From NCBI RefSeq assembly GCF_963678635.1, contig NC_087062.1:18589789-18653788 (forward strand): a DNA stretch of 64,000 nt, in the 5' to 3' direction. The stretch comes from Symsagittifera roscoffensis (Eukaryota > Xenacoelomorpha > Acoela > Convolutidae). The position numbers and the translations under genes are program-made. Positions within the stretch are counted from its first letter, which is position 1; each line of letters opens with the position of its first letter. A model generated the notes under the pieces. It worked only from the letters and a program-made list of their open reading frames with translations, ran no database searches and had not been told where the DNA came from. Positions 1-10,612 of this stretch are shown here, in pieces.

Positions 1-1845
1 GACAAGAAAGATAGACAAGATAAATCAAGTAATGATAATATTACTAATAAAATCAATAATGTGGGCTTGAGAGGCTTTTAGTAAAAGCGTGAGATATATC
101 TTACTTGTTAAATTAGTGGTAAACCATGGAAAAAATTTTCCGACCGGTTTTTTCAATGCTTTGTCTATAATATTATTTTTGTTGTTGAAATACATACGAA
201 GAAGTAAGCTACTTAGTGACCAAATTACATTCAATGTAAATTCAGAAAAAAGAAATTTTCAAATACCAGACCTATTTTTGAAATATTCTAAAAAATTAGC
301 TTTAACGATATCAGACCTGCGCATTGAACTAAGATTATTTGTTAAGCATGTTAGGGCTTTCATATTTCGTATGTGTCCGTGAATAAGGTTGATTTTTATT
401 CGCTGAGCTTTTGCGTTTGCGATTAGTGAAGCTCTGTTCAATTTTAGGCCTGGGTAAGTTATTTGAAAATGGCAGACAAATGAGAGATGGCAGTTTTGCA
501 AAAAAATGATACACCATGCTTTTTTTCAAATGTATATTATCCCAATAGACAAAAACCTAATCATTATTTTTGTTTATCATTGAGTTAATTTTGAGCACTC
601 GGTATCCCAGTTTTGATTTGTGAGTAAAACTTATTTAAAGAATGTATATATCTACATTATGATTTGTTTCACAGTCATCTTTTTTTGTTAATGATGTCCA
701 CTGGCTCCTTGTGTTTTGATATGATTTCATTCATTTGATCATATATTTATTTCAAGACTGAGTTTTAACATACGTGCGGAAAATACACAGCAACGGAGCG
801 TAGAAAGAGATCTAATGACGACTGGCTGACGTCAAATAGATTAATTACATTCGTTTTTCGCCGTCTTCACGTAGAAATTGATTTCCGGTCTGTTTAACAA
901 CCAACCATCATGTTACCGCTCCTGGGCAATCAGTCAAACGAAATTTGTTCAGCTTCTGTTTGAATGCAAAAATAACCTCATAGATGGGTCTCAGATCCCC
1001 AGACAACGTGATTCTTACTAAAAACAAGGCTAGAAAACTTAGTTAAAGGTACTTCTAGTGACAATTCTGTATTAGATCAATTAGAGATATATTGACCTTT
1101 TCCTCGTCTCAAGCCTCGAATTAAAACATTAATAATGAGTTGAATTAAATACGTTCCAGACATTGCAGTGGCTAAAAGGTGGTAAATGTTTGTTAAAATA
1201 GTCTCTGGGCACCAGGCCTCCATTTCTAGCCTCTCCCAGAAAACATTGTCGTTACTTCTTGATTTTGCTGCTCTGTATGTAGGGTTCGGAGTTGTGTCGA
1301 ATATTTAACTATACACACCGGCTTCACTCAGCTTCTTCGCGTAGTGCATTATCACACGAACGTGTCGTGTCCGGAGGTTTGTCTTCGTGTCAAAATTTCT
1401 TTCTCTTCCTACCGACTGTTCGTTTTCTGGTATTCGGCTGTTTTTGTTGTTGTTTGTCACGTTGCCATAATCAAAATTGCCATATTTAGCTTTTCTCAAA
1501 AATATTCCAGTACAATCGAAAATTTGAAATTTCAATGTTCTGGAATGTTCTGAGACTCTTTTCAGTGTAGAATGCATTATTAAGACGCTTAACGTCATTC
1601 TTAGCGTTCACTGAAAAATTTGGTTGCGCCATATGGGGGAATGACACAAGTTTGAGATCATCCTGCACAATAACGCAATTCAAGTCCGAGCAAGGACATT
1701 TATTTAAAACTTCGATTTTTTCCTCGGTACTGCTACCCCTATAAAAAAGGATAATAGTAATAATAATGATCGTTTAGGTTATGATACGCACTCTAATGCT
1801 AGATCCCAGGATTGATTTTTTGGCGTCCACGGGAATTAAAAACTA
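1..1845. other. No gene recognised
   Basis: AT-rich sequence with only short, poor open frames on both strands. None has a recognisable motif, a convincing start context or splice signals. I see nothing that can be supported here. Confidence 0.5.
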
Positions 1846-2200
1846 TTCAAAATCACGTATACTAGGATACCTGATGTTGGAATCTTGCCCCAAGCCCTGC
1901 GTCATTTCTTCTGTTCCAGTTGTGCTTCCTCCTGTTTCATTGATAAGGTCCATGGTTTTTCTATAGTCCTCCTTTCGGTCGTAGAGGTCAGAATAAATTT
2001 CGAGTAATGCGTTTTTGTTGAGTGTGTCTAACTCTTCGAAGCTTATATTATGGCTGCTCAATATCGAGAATCGCTTTACTCTTTGTATGATTGCTATCGC
2101 TTTTGACTCTCTGATTAACTCTGGGTATACAGTTTTCGTCTCTGTAATTGACTTCTGCGTTTCACCGCGGCCTCCTCTGAGTTCTAAATTTCATGATTTT
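1846..2200 (-). pseudogene. Coding-like fragment, probably transposon-derived
   Basis: About 113 codons are open on the minus strand without an obvious initiating Met at the upstream edge. The predicted peptide is charged, with acidic and hydroxyl-rich stretches such as ISFEELDTLNKNALLEIY. Residue composition is protein-like, unlike the flanks. It lies just downstream, in the same orientation, of the decayed RT element at 2.7-5.7 kb, so it may be a piece of a related element. I do not recognise a domain. It could also be an exon of an unidentified host gene, but I saw no clear splice sites. Confidence 0.3.
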
Positions 2201-2715
2201 AAAGATCGTTGAGGATTTTACTAATATATTGGAAACCATTGTTAGCCAAAAATAATTTTGATCTCAGTTTCCGTTCCTCTACTGCTGCTGGGCGTTGAAG
2301 GTAACAAAGTTAATGAAGGCATCTGGCGTAAGACGTAACACTTATGAGTTACTCAGTTAGGGGTACTGGAAGAATCAACTGGGGCAGTGCAAGATAACAG
2401 GAATACTGTAAATAATAGGAAATAGTGATTTGAGTTTCAGCCGAAATTGAAATAACAGTAGTACTGCAATGAAAACAAGGGTACTGCTAATAATGATGTG
2501 AAAAGTTTTGAGGTTTTTTCTATTTAAATCGTATTCAATTTGAAATTAATTACTGAAAACCATCCAGAAAAAGATTTTGGAATTTTTTAATTTTGTCAAG
2601 TTTGCGGTTTTCAATGATTTTCAAAATTTTTTTTTAACAGGGTCTAGTTGGTCGAGTTTGTATATAGTTTTTGTTTATTATGGAGCTTTTATTCGAAATA
2701 AAAAAGTTTTAGTTA
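2201..2715. other. No gene recognised
   Basis: AT-rich spacer with homopolymer runs between two coding-like fragments. No supported feature. Confidence 0.4.
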
Positions 2716-3100
2716 ATTAGCTGTTTTTTTTAAAAAAAATTTTTCAGAATTTTTTGGAGAGCCTGATGATGTTCCTTCACCACACGCAAATTCAGAAGAA
2801 CTGAACTGCTGTGTTCCACATTCATACTTCTTTTTTGATTTTTTATCGTTTGACACTCTAATTATATTTGTAGGCGTCAGATATAGTTTTGGAGCAGGAT
2901 TCAGCATTGCTGTTGAAAATTTTACATCGAAAAAGGTTAGAATGAATAGGCCTCTCCAGAGTCCATTCGCCTTGATGTCAAGTGGAGAGTCATCTTCACT
3001 AGAGATTGTTTTGTTGTGAAAGCTTTCGCTTCCCAATGAATGAAGTTTCGCCTCAACCTCAACATCATGGCATACTTCGTCCAGGAGTGTCGTAAAAGTA
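2716..3100 (-). pseudogene. C-terminal nuclease-like part of RT element
   Basis: The minus-strand peptide runs through CHDVEVEAKLHSLGSESF, then SPLDIKANGLWRG, then LFILTFFDVKF. In the related RT family the same order (C-DV, then LDI...GFW, then FFDVR/K) precedes a conserved basic stretch. The D...D-x-K arrangement is what a restriction-like PD-(D/E)XK nuclease would show; that assignment is inference. The frame is open for about 107 codons before a low-complexity tail. It lies in the order expected downstream of the RT fragment at 3.7-4.5 kb, but in a separate frame. Confidence 0.45.
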
Positions 3101-3717
3101 AAACGAAATTCATTATGTCCTAAATGAGTTCATCCACTTTGAGGCAGAGTAGAGAGTGGGTCAGTGTAAGTGGTTGTCCACATGGGTTTGTAAGTGTCGT
3201 TTTTGGTGGTTCCCAACCATATCTGAGATCTAAACTATTTTAAAACTCTTATTTTGCCTAATTTGTTGATGGAAAAAGTTCACTTTCTAAGAGTAGCACA
3301 TATGCTCCTTTTTGTGATGCTAGATTTATTGTTAATATTTTCTGACAAGCAGTTTTCTATAGTTTAAGCATTTTTTCGAGATGTTCTGATATTGCGATTT
3401 ATCAAAAGTTGTTCAATTCAGCTATTTTTGGATCACTGTTTTCCAATGGATCACAAATGGCTTGTTACCAAACGTATTTGCAGCAAAAATCAAAGTTACT
3501 GAGGAGATAAAATTGTCCAATTAGTAATGATAGTGCGAAAATTCTGCAATCTTCAACGATTATATATATTTTTTCAGTAACAAGGAAGCTGCTGTTGTCT
3601 TACGTTTTTCTCATTTTCGTCCATTTTCTTGAAAGTTCCGGAGTTGTTCTGGTTAGGATGCTTAAATTATTGTGTATTCTTTTTGTGTTACAGGAGAAAG
3701 CATATTGAGGTGACGTT

Positions 3718-4490
3718 TTAGCTGTTTTGGAAAGCATTTTTATAGGGAGTTGTCTTCTCATTATCATCTTCAATGTATTTATCGCATGCTGATGATGTTG
3801 TTACAAACAATCCAAGGACTCCAAAACCATCAACCATTGTAAAAATTGTGGGTTCAAACAGATTTATGGCGCATTTGTGACGGCTTTCAATATGAGTTGA
3901 CATTTGGAAGGCTTCACATTGTAGCCGAAAGCCTTTCTGTCTACATCCAGGTTTTCGAGTTTTGCACGGAAATTTTTAAGATCACCTGCAGCGCTTCCGT
4001 CATCTGCGTACCAGTACTGGGTGACATTTATTTTTTGCACGATCTCGATCAGTGAAATTATCCCCATTCCGTAGATATCCCTTGCGAGGGGATCACCTTA
4101 AAATGTGCCTTCAGTAGATGTCAAAACCTTGTTATTGACACATAAATTTGAGGAATGTTTTTTGAGGTGACCAGCGCATGTTGTAGTGCAGGGCAAAAGA
4201 ACCTCTGCGTCTTCTACAGCAAGTTCTCTATTCAGAGAGTTGGACGCATTTTCCGCAACAACAAGTATTAGGGAATCCGCTTCCGGTTTCTCAAACTCGT
4301 TCCACAAGCTGTGGATAGCGTATTCGATTCAACACTTCAGGCCTAGGCAGTGTTGGAAAAAATTTTCCGATATTTTTAAGATATGATTTCATATATTGGG
4401 TGGTGGTTTTGCCAATTAGTCGTCTCAGAACCCCTTCTTTACCAATAGGCCTTACCTCTAGATTTTTTTCCAGAGGCATCCGAAGACACG
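3718..4490 (-). pseudogene. Broken reverse transcriptase domain
   Basis: Three minus-strand frames carry pieces of one RT. VRPIGKEGVLRRLIGKTT lies at about 4390-4450. NASNSLNRELAVEDAEV lies at about 4190-4250, where the Asn replaces the usual Asp-Ala-Phe-Asn style core. STEGTF-stop-GDPLA follows at 4070-4110 and is motif B with a nonsense codon. QYWYADDGSAAGDL at about 3985-4020 is motif C, with the catalytic YADD intact. GFGVLG at about 3800 resembles the HLGA-type motif that follows. In-frame stops and frame changes separate these pieces, so no active enzyme is encoded. Confidence 0.7.
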
Positions 4491-4713
4491 AGTTTTACGC
4501 CATTAGGTTGTCATGGGGGTGAACTGTAATTGCTGTTGTAAAGAATAGCTTTGCAATTGTTTTGCAAAGCTCAATGGATGTCTGATTGAAGTGAGTTAAC
4601 ATCCTTCTCCGTTTGCACGCATCCAGACATGAGGAACCGTGGCTTCTGTGTGTTTTCAGGGTTGATTTTTGAACTGTTTTGGCGTTTATTTGTTCGAATT
4701 TAGAGGGGTTGGT

Positions 4714-5710
4714 ATGGCAATGTGTCTTTTTTACTTCAGTTATATAGTTAATTTTTGCTGCTTTGGCTATGGGGTATTTTTTTTCAGGATACTAAGGTCT
4801 CGTTTTACTCCAAGGACTTCTATTAGGGTAACTATTCCTTTTGTTTTCTTGCCTGAAAGGCAAGCAATGAAGGCAGATTTTTTGCCGGAACTTTTTTGTT
4901 CATCGATTTTTTTAACTTCCCCGTTTACTTCGCACTCCGTATGTTTTGGGTTTCTTATTGGGAGAGCTTTCGCTTCAGTGAAAAATTCGTCTAGTAGGCC
5001 TGGCTTTGAAAAAATTATAGGGTTGCTCAGAGTTTTGGATTATAAGCCGTTTGCTTTTGATTTAGTTTTGGGGAGCAGTAGATGTAGATAATCAATGCTG
5101 TTTTCCTTGCGACGCTAGAATTTGGTGTTTCTTCTACTAATGACAACTGTTGCTCGTTCAGTAGTTCCATGAATTGGAAACTGGTCTTGTTCTTGCTTAG
5201 AACTATGCTGCGTTGTTTCCAATTAACGACATATTTAAATAGGACGTTTTATAAATTTTAAGTTGTTGGTCGCTAAGCTTCCAGGGGTCAGAGGAGACTG
5301 TAATGATTGCTTGGAGCGATGGATTATTTTGTGTTGCGTTTGAGATTACGTTTGTTTCGGGTGTTGCTGAAGATGTTCCTTCTTGAGTTGTGATGGACTC
5401 TGTACTTGGTGGTCTGTTGATGGAGTTAGACCCTTTTGCCAAGTTCTCGGGGTTGCATTGTATGAAGGAGAACCCATCATAAACAATTTCGCTGCCTATC
5501 AGCCCGCTACATTTGCACTACGTAGGTTAACGTTGTGGCAAAAACAAACAAGTTAGCTGAGAGCAAAAAACTGAAAACGTTAAAAATATAGCAAGAAAAA
5601 TGAAAATCATCGTTTTGAAAGATTTTAGCTCTGAAAGTAATGTTTAGGTTGGGGAAAAAATTATAACTCTTGACTGATAAAAAGTATTTACAAGTAATTA
5701 AAAGAAATAT
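4714..5710 (-). repeat. Direct repeat copy 1 (5' part of RT element)
   Basis: About 1 kb is nearly identical to 9363-10450, from a shared left edge at ATGGCAATGTGTC to a right edge near AAAAGAA. Copy 1 lacks about 90 bp (junction near 5512) that copy 2 keeps. That segment encodes the CHIC and CVIC zinc-binding pairs, so copy 1 has lost the core of its zinc finger. On the minus strand it encodes the N-terminal region of the RT element. Confidence 0.8.
5203..5465 (-). pseudogene. N-terminal ORF piece of RT element
   Basis: A minus-strand open frame is rich in Ser, Thr, Asn and Gln (SINRPPSTESITTQEGTSS type sequence) and ends near LNMSLIGNNAA. The same peptide, with a few substitutions, is encoded at 9851-10090. 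Its low-complexity composition suggests a linker between the PHD-like finger upstream (lost here, kept at 10.2 kb) and the RT downstream. The two copies differ at a handful of residues and remain open, so this piece decayed less than the RT. Confidence 0.5.
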
Positions 5711-6384
5711 TTAGAGCACAATGTTTTCTCTTCATTCTAGTTATTTGCAGAGAGGACGGTTTTGGGGATAATAAGCACATTCCAATCATTAGCAAAGTCT
5801 GGATCCATAGATGATTGATCGTTAAAGTCGGCTACTATGGTAACGCAGTTCGGCTTCTGCGAGGTCGCGAGACTGTCGCGGCAAAGTTGTCTAGCTCTGC
5901 ACGCGAGGCAACCTCAGAAAAGAAGGCATTTTGTGCGTCAGTGGAGGCAAGGTCGTCTAGCTCTGCACCTCTGTATGAGTGAACCGTGGCTCCGACAACT
6001 TTGGGGCTGCAGTACTTGGTCATTGAGGTTCATATTACCAGTTTCATACTCCACTTAGGAAGCCACTTTGGCCTGTACTTCAGCACGGATCTGCACTAAC
6101 TAGAGCACAAAATAGATGAAAAAGAGAAAGAATTGATTGTAAGTTGAACTGTATATAAGAGAAAAGAAAGGATAGTAAAAACAAATAAAAAAAATTAATA
6201 CAAACTGGTTTTCACAGGTAGAGGTTCCGGCGGGGGCCTGCGGGTAGAGAGGGAGTATCGCGGTTGACGAGCCTGTCTCTAAAATCCTGTCCCGGGCCTT
6301 CTTTTTACAACTGTAACTTCAACGTCATAACACATGAAACTGTTTAATAAGTTTATCACAACAATGTTTTTTCTTTCCAAGTAA
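5711..6384. other. Unassigned, with inverted fragment of RT-element finger
   Basis: No gene. Positions about 5907-5940 are the exact reverse complement of about 10183-10217, part of the zinc-finger segment missing from the neighbouring repeat copy 1. Two imperfect copies of a GTCTAGCTCTGCAC motif flank it. A GC-rich patch lies at about 6220-6300, unlike the surroundings. Confidence 0.5.
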
Positions 6385-6705
6385 AATTGAAAAATTTTTT
6401 GCTAAAAAGTAAATTTCGAACGTTTTCGCAACTATGTGCATCGTCAGGATTTTTACAATAAACTAATCTAAATGACAATAAAACCTCAATTTACTAATGT
6501 TATTTACAATAAATCAGATACAGTTTGGTTCTAAACCATCGTGATAAAAAATTAGCCAATCACAGTTGACCTCTAAACTATTATTAAGATTAAAATACTT
6601 TTAACCTCTAAAATTAACTAAACATTTTAAAATTATTTTGTCTGGAAGTTTCTGAGTCATAATTTTGATTTAGACATGTACGTTTTAAATAAAAACCCAA
6701 GCAAA
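6385..6705. repeat. Inverted terminal repeat, left arm of Penelope-like element
   Basis: The reverse complement of 10613-10922 with scattered mismatches. It includes the segments reading CAGTTGACCTCTAAACTA, AAATTTCGAACGTTTTCGC and TTGTCTGGAAGTTTCTGAG. The repeats stop at similar points next to the element body. Outer boundaries are set by where similarity ends. Confidence 0.85.
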
Positions 6706-9357
6706 ACGACACGGAGCAGCTCAAGGAATGTTTGAAGCTGCACCAGAGTGCTGAGTTGGAGCTGAAATCTCTGCGATTGGTAATGGCACACAAAGAAAGG
6801 CTGTCAGAGCTGATTGGCAATATCAGGGGCAAACAACAGAGACCATCACAGACAAGGAGGAAGGCGAAAGCAAGACGTGAGCAGAAGCTGAAGGCAGAGG
6901 AAGTGTCTGCGTTTCAAAAACAGGGGTGAGAAGAGTGTGATTTATTTTGCTTTGTGCCTTGTGAGCTTCATTACTTGTGGCCTGCAAAACAATGACTACA
7001 GTATTTTTGCCTGCTGTTTGGCTCAGACAAATTTTAAAAAGAAAACTAACTTGGAAAATTGTGTTAGACTATTTAAAATTCTTTAAAAAAGTTCGAGTAT
7101 CTGTACATAGACTGAAGTTTCTGAGAAAAAGTCTGAAAAATGATCTTATACCGGCCTTTTTGAAGTTTAGGGTCCCCAAGAACGGGTTTTTTTTTCGGAC
7201 CAAGCTGTGCATAATTTTCAATTGAAACTACTAAGGACTGAAATCTCTAGGGCAAATGTGGATAGGAAAAAGTACGAGGAGATGCTAATGAAAGCAAGAT
7301 CACTGGTGCAAAAAGAAATTGACGAACAGTGGTGGGCATCCATTTTCCGCTTCGTGAGGCGTCAAGTTGAGGCAAGCTTAAAGACAACATCAGAAAACCA
7401 TTAAAAAAAGTTAGAAAAACTGTCCGAGAGACAAGATAAACCTCTTGCGGGGAGAAATGAGCAATCAGTTAAGATACTTGATAAAATTGAACTGCCTGAA
7501 TGGGTATATGAAGTGCTATCAATGGGCCCGAAGCATCCCATTAGAGACAAACTTAACGAAACACATTTTTTGGCGGATATTAACATTTTCCTCTCACAAT
7601 TGAAAAATCAAAAAACATCTGGTGAAACGTTATGTGAAATAGAAGCCGCGGCAAAGGCCTATGCAAAAATTGTAAGGCAAACCCCAAGAGACAAAGCCGT
7701 TGAAAAAACGAGGAAATATCTCAAAGATAATGGGTTGCTGGCTGTGCCTTTTGATAAGGGGGTTAGTTTTTGCATAATGAGGAAACAAACGTATGAATCA
7801 AGGCTGGAATCCTTGTTGCAATCTGCTCAGTTTGTGAAAAAAGATGCAAGCACTGATGAGGTGATACTGAAAATTGAGAAGGAAATTAACAAAGAATTAC
7901 TAGCCATGAACAAAAGAGACGAGATAAGTGATCAGTTATATTCAAAGAGGAGGTCAACAGGGGGACAACCCGGTTTAGCTAAGGTACACAAGGATGAGAC
8001 ACCCCTACGACCAGTACTATCACTTCCAAGCAGGTCGTATGAGAATCTTAACAAAATGCTTGCAAAGTTTATTGACAACATCGATGGAGCAAATATAGAA
8101 ATCAATACTAAAGAGGCTAGAGAAACAATTGAAAACATTGCTCTAGATCCGGATGAAACCATAATATCTCTGGATGTGAAAAGTTTGTACACCAACGTTC
8201 CCCTGAAGGAGGCAATTGAAATTGCTTTTACAGAAGCTGTACAGCCAGGAGTCTCCTCCTGAAATTCAAAGAGCAACCATGAAAAGGCTTTTGAATATGG
8301 CGGTCAGCAAAGTATATTTCAAATGTAATGATTCATGGTATGTACAAGTTGATGGTTTAGCAATGGGCGCGTCCCTCGCTGTAATTCTGGTAAACTTATG
8401 GCTGAATGAGTACGAGTTTGCTCTAAGACAAGAAATACCGGTGGGAACGGAGGTACAGCAAGTTAATGACAAAAACGGCTTGTGCCCATGTTTTAGCAGG
8501 AAAGTCACATATAGATCAAAGAGGGTTGAATGCGAGAGTTGCCGAAACTGGTATCATCTAAAATGCGGAAAAAAATATGATGACGCATACGCATCAATAA
8601 CCGAGATAATCTGGTACTGTGAAAGCTGCTGCCGAGCTAAGAACAAGGAGAAGGATACTCTTCAGGTGAAATTGTTCCTCAGGTAAGTGGATGACATTGT
8701 TAGAACAGTCAGAGGGGAGCCGAGTTGTCTTCTCGATGCCGCCAATTCTCTTCATCCAAATTTGCAGTTCACTCTAGAGAAAACTAATTCGGAGGGGAAT
8801 TTGCCGTTCCTCGATTTGAACATAAATGTATCGCAGGGTAGGCGTGTAACTCGCAGTTGGTATCAAAAACCAACAGATACAGGGACTATGCTGAACTATA
8901 GAAGCTGCGCCCCAACTCAGTTTAAGCGTAGTGTTATCCAAGGCACTGTACACAGGGTTTTTAGGAGTACATCTAGCTGGGAGCAATTTGATAAGGCTAT
9001 GGAAACTAATAGGGCGCAATGGCTGACAAATCAGTACCCTGAAAATTGGTCCGCAAAGGTGGCTTCAGACGCCTTGTGCAAGATCATCGAGGGCAAGGAC
9101 AAGTCCCTGGATAGTGAGAGGTGTTTGTCAGTTCAATCACCAAAGGATGAGAAGCCCTCAATGCTGATGGTGCAATATAGAGGTAACCAGAGCCAATATT
9201 TTGCTAACAGGTTACGAAAATTAATTAACGTGCAAGTGGTTTTCACCACAAGAAAACTAGAATCATGTTTACCATCACTGAAGTCAGCATTTTCTAATGA
9301 CCTCAAGTCAAGAGTGGTTTATAAACTGTCATGTAGTAGATGCACTTCCACCTATGT
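6690..9357 (+). pseudogene. Penelope-like polyprotein, N-terminal to RT
   Basis: A basic, coiled-coil-like N-terminus (about 6711-6929) is followed by unrelated or decayed sequence. Frame 1 (7207-8262) then carries the conserved N-terminal Penelope region and RT motifs up to SLDVKSLYTNVP. A frameshift near 8236-8262 moves to frame 2 (8216-9400), with RT motif B, a PHD finger, motif C, the thumb (SWYQKPTDTGTM) and the start of GIY-YIG (CSRCTSTYV). Stops lie at 7402-7404 and 8684-8686; the latter replaces the Tyr of the RYVDD catalytic motif. The nuclease continues at 10451 after an insertion. Confidence 0.8.
8483..8632 (+). other. PHD-type zinc finger inside the RT domain
   Basis: In frame with the RT, the residues spell C-P-C, then about 14 residues, then ECESC, RNWYHLKC, a spacer, and IIWYCESC. 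This is the Cys4-His-Cys3 pattern of a PHD finger, including the Trp two residues before the final Cys pair. It lies after motif B (DGLAMG at about 8351) and just before the VDD motif (8687). The open frame continues through the whole finger. PHD fingers bind histone tails; a targeting role here is inference. Confidence 0.75.
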
Positions 9358-9362
9358 ATGGA

Positions 9363-10450
9363 ATGGCAATGTGTCTTTTTTACTTCAGTTATATAGTTAG
9401 TTTTTGCTGCTTTGGCTATGGGGTATTTTTTTTCCAGGATACTAAGGACTCGTTTTACTCCAAGGACTTCTATTAGGGTAACTATTCCTTTTGTTTTCAT
9501 GCCTGAAAGGCAAGCAATGAAGGCAGATTTTTTGCCTGAACTTTTTTGTTCATCGAATTTTTAACTTCCACTTTACTTCGCACTCCGTATGTTTTGGGTT
9601 TTTTATTGGGAGAGTTTTCGCTTCAATGAAAAATTCGTCTAGTAGGCCTGGCTTTGACAAAATTATAGGGTTGCTCAGAGTTTCGGATTATAAGCCGTTT
9701 GTTTCTGATTTAGTTTTGGGGAGCAGTAGATGTAGATAATCATTGCTGTTTTCCTTGTGACGCTAGAATTTGGTGTTTCTTCTACTAATGACAACTGTTG
9801 CTCGTTCAGTAGTTCCATGAATTGGAAACTGGTCTTGTTCTTGCTTAGAACTATGCTGCGTTGTTTCCAATTAACGACATATTTAAAAAGGACGTTTTAT
9901 AAATTTTAAGTTGTTGGTCGCTAAGCTTCCAGGGGTCAGAGGAGACTGTTGTGATTGCTTGGAGCGATGGATTATTTTGTGTTGCGTTTGAGACTATGTT
10001 TGTTTCGGGTGTTGCTGAAGATGTTCCTTCTTGAGTTGTGATGGACTCTGTACTTGGTGGTCTGTTGATGGAGTTAGACCTTTTTGCCAAGTTCTCGGGG
10101 TTGCATTGTATGAAGGAGAACCCATCATAAAAAGTTTCGCTGCTTATCAGCCCGCTACATGGGACGTCGATTTATGCTGTGCAAATGACGCACAAAATGC
10201 CTTCTTTTCTGAGGTTGCGGTTGCAAATATGGCAATGCCTCTGATCAGCCATAAATTTGCCACACGTAGGGTAATGTTGTGGCAAAAACAAACAATTTAG
10301 CAGAGAGCAAAAAACTGAAAACGTTAAAACTATAGCAAGAAAAGTGAAAATCATCGTTTTGAAAGATTTTAGCTCTGAAAGTAATGTTTAGATTGGGGAA
10401 AATATTATAACTCTTGACTGATAAAAAGCATTTACAAGTATTTAAAAGAA
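9363..10450 (-). mobile_element. RT-element 5' fragment inserted in Penelope-like nuclease (repeat copy 2)
   Basis: Nearly identical to 4714-5710 but 90 bp longer, because it keeps the zinc-finger segment. The Penelope-like reading frame stops matching right after CSRCTSTYV (about 9357) and resumes, in the same frame 2, at 10454. The copy therefore lies inside the GIY-YIG domain and replaced or displaced some 40-60 residues. Its orientation is minus, and it contains only the 5' part of the parent element, which is unusual for target-primed insertion. I saw no clear target-site duplication. Confidence 0.75.
10095..10260 (-). pseudogene. PHD-like finger at N-terminus of the RT element
   Basis: The minus-strand peptide reads RHCHICNRNLRKEGILCVIC, then TAQIDVPCSGL, and after a spacer FSFIQCNPENLAKRSNS. 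It flows directly into the Ser/Thr-rich ORF at 9851-10090. The C-x2-C, C-x2-C, C and C spacing resembles a PHD finger in which the usual W-x-H is replaced by IDVP, so it is degenerate. The upstream end runs into sequence with no Met in good context. Confidence 0.5.
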
Positions 10451-10603
10451 TAGAATAGCGTAGTTCTTAGTTGGGAAATTATAGATAGGTCAAACAACCA
10501 AACAAAATTGCTAACACTAGAGGCAATACATATCAGGAAAAAGAAACCGGGCTTGAACACGCGCGATGAGTTTAGGAGCAGGGAGTTAACACTGAAAATT
10601 TAG
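10451..10603 (+). pseudogene. C-terminus of Penelope-like GIY-YIG nuclease
   Basis: Frame 2, the same frame as the RT, reads NSVVLSWEIIDRSNNQTKLL, then TLEAIHIRKKKPGLNTRDE, and ends with TLKI and TAG at 10601-10603. This is the usual C-terminal signature of the Penelope-like nuclease (LLxLEAxxIRxxKPxLNTRDE). It shows that 9363-10450 is an insertion into, not the end of, the element. Confidence 0.75.
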
Positions 10604-10612
10604 TCCCAAAAT

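Larger units (their letters stand above)
2716..5710 (-). mobile_element. Decayed RT element (non-LTR type)
   Basis: Read on the minus strand, successive broken frames give three pieces in a sensible order. First is an N-terminal low-complexity region (5203-5442), next a reverse transcriptase (about 4490-3718), and last a C-terminal segment with a nuclease-like FFDVK motif (about 3100-2716). Stops and frameshifts break it into at least five pieces, so it is dead. The RT resembles a large invertebrate RT family with motifs of the type VLRRLIGK, NASNSLNR and YADDGSAAGDL. Its 5' part (4714-5710) is repeated at 9363-10450. Outer limits are approximate. Confidence 0.6.

Noticed and set aside
89-529. 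Overlapping short open frames on both strands at the left edge
   Set aside because: They overlap in opposite directions, have AT-driven composition and show no motif or splice context.
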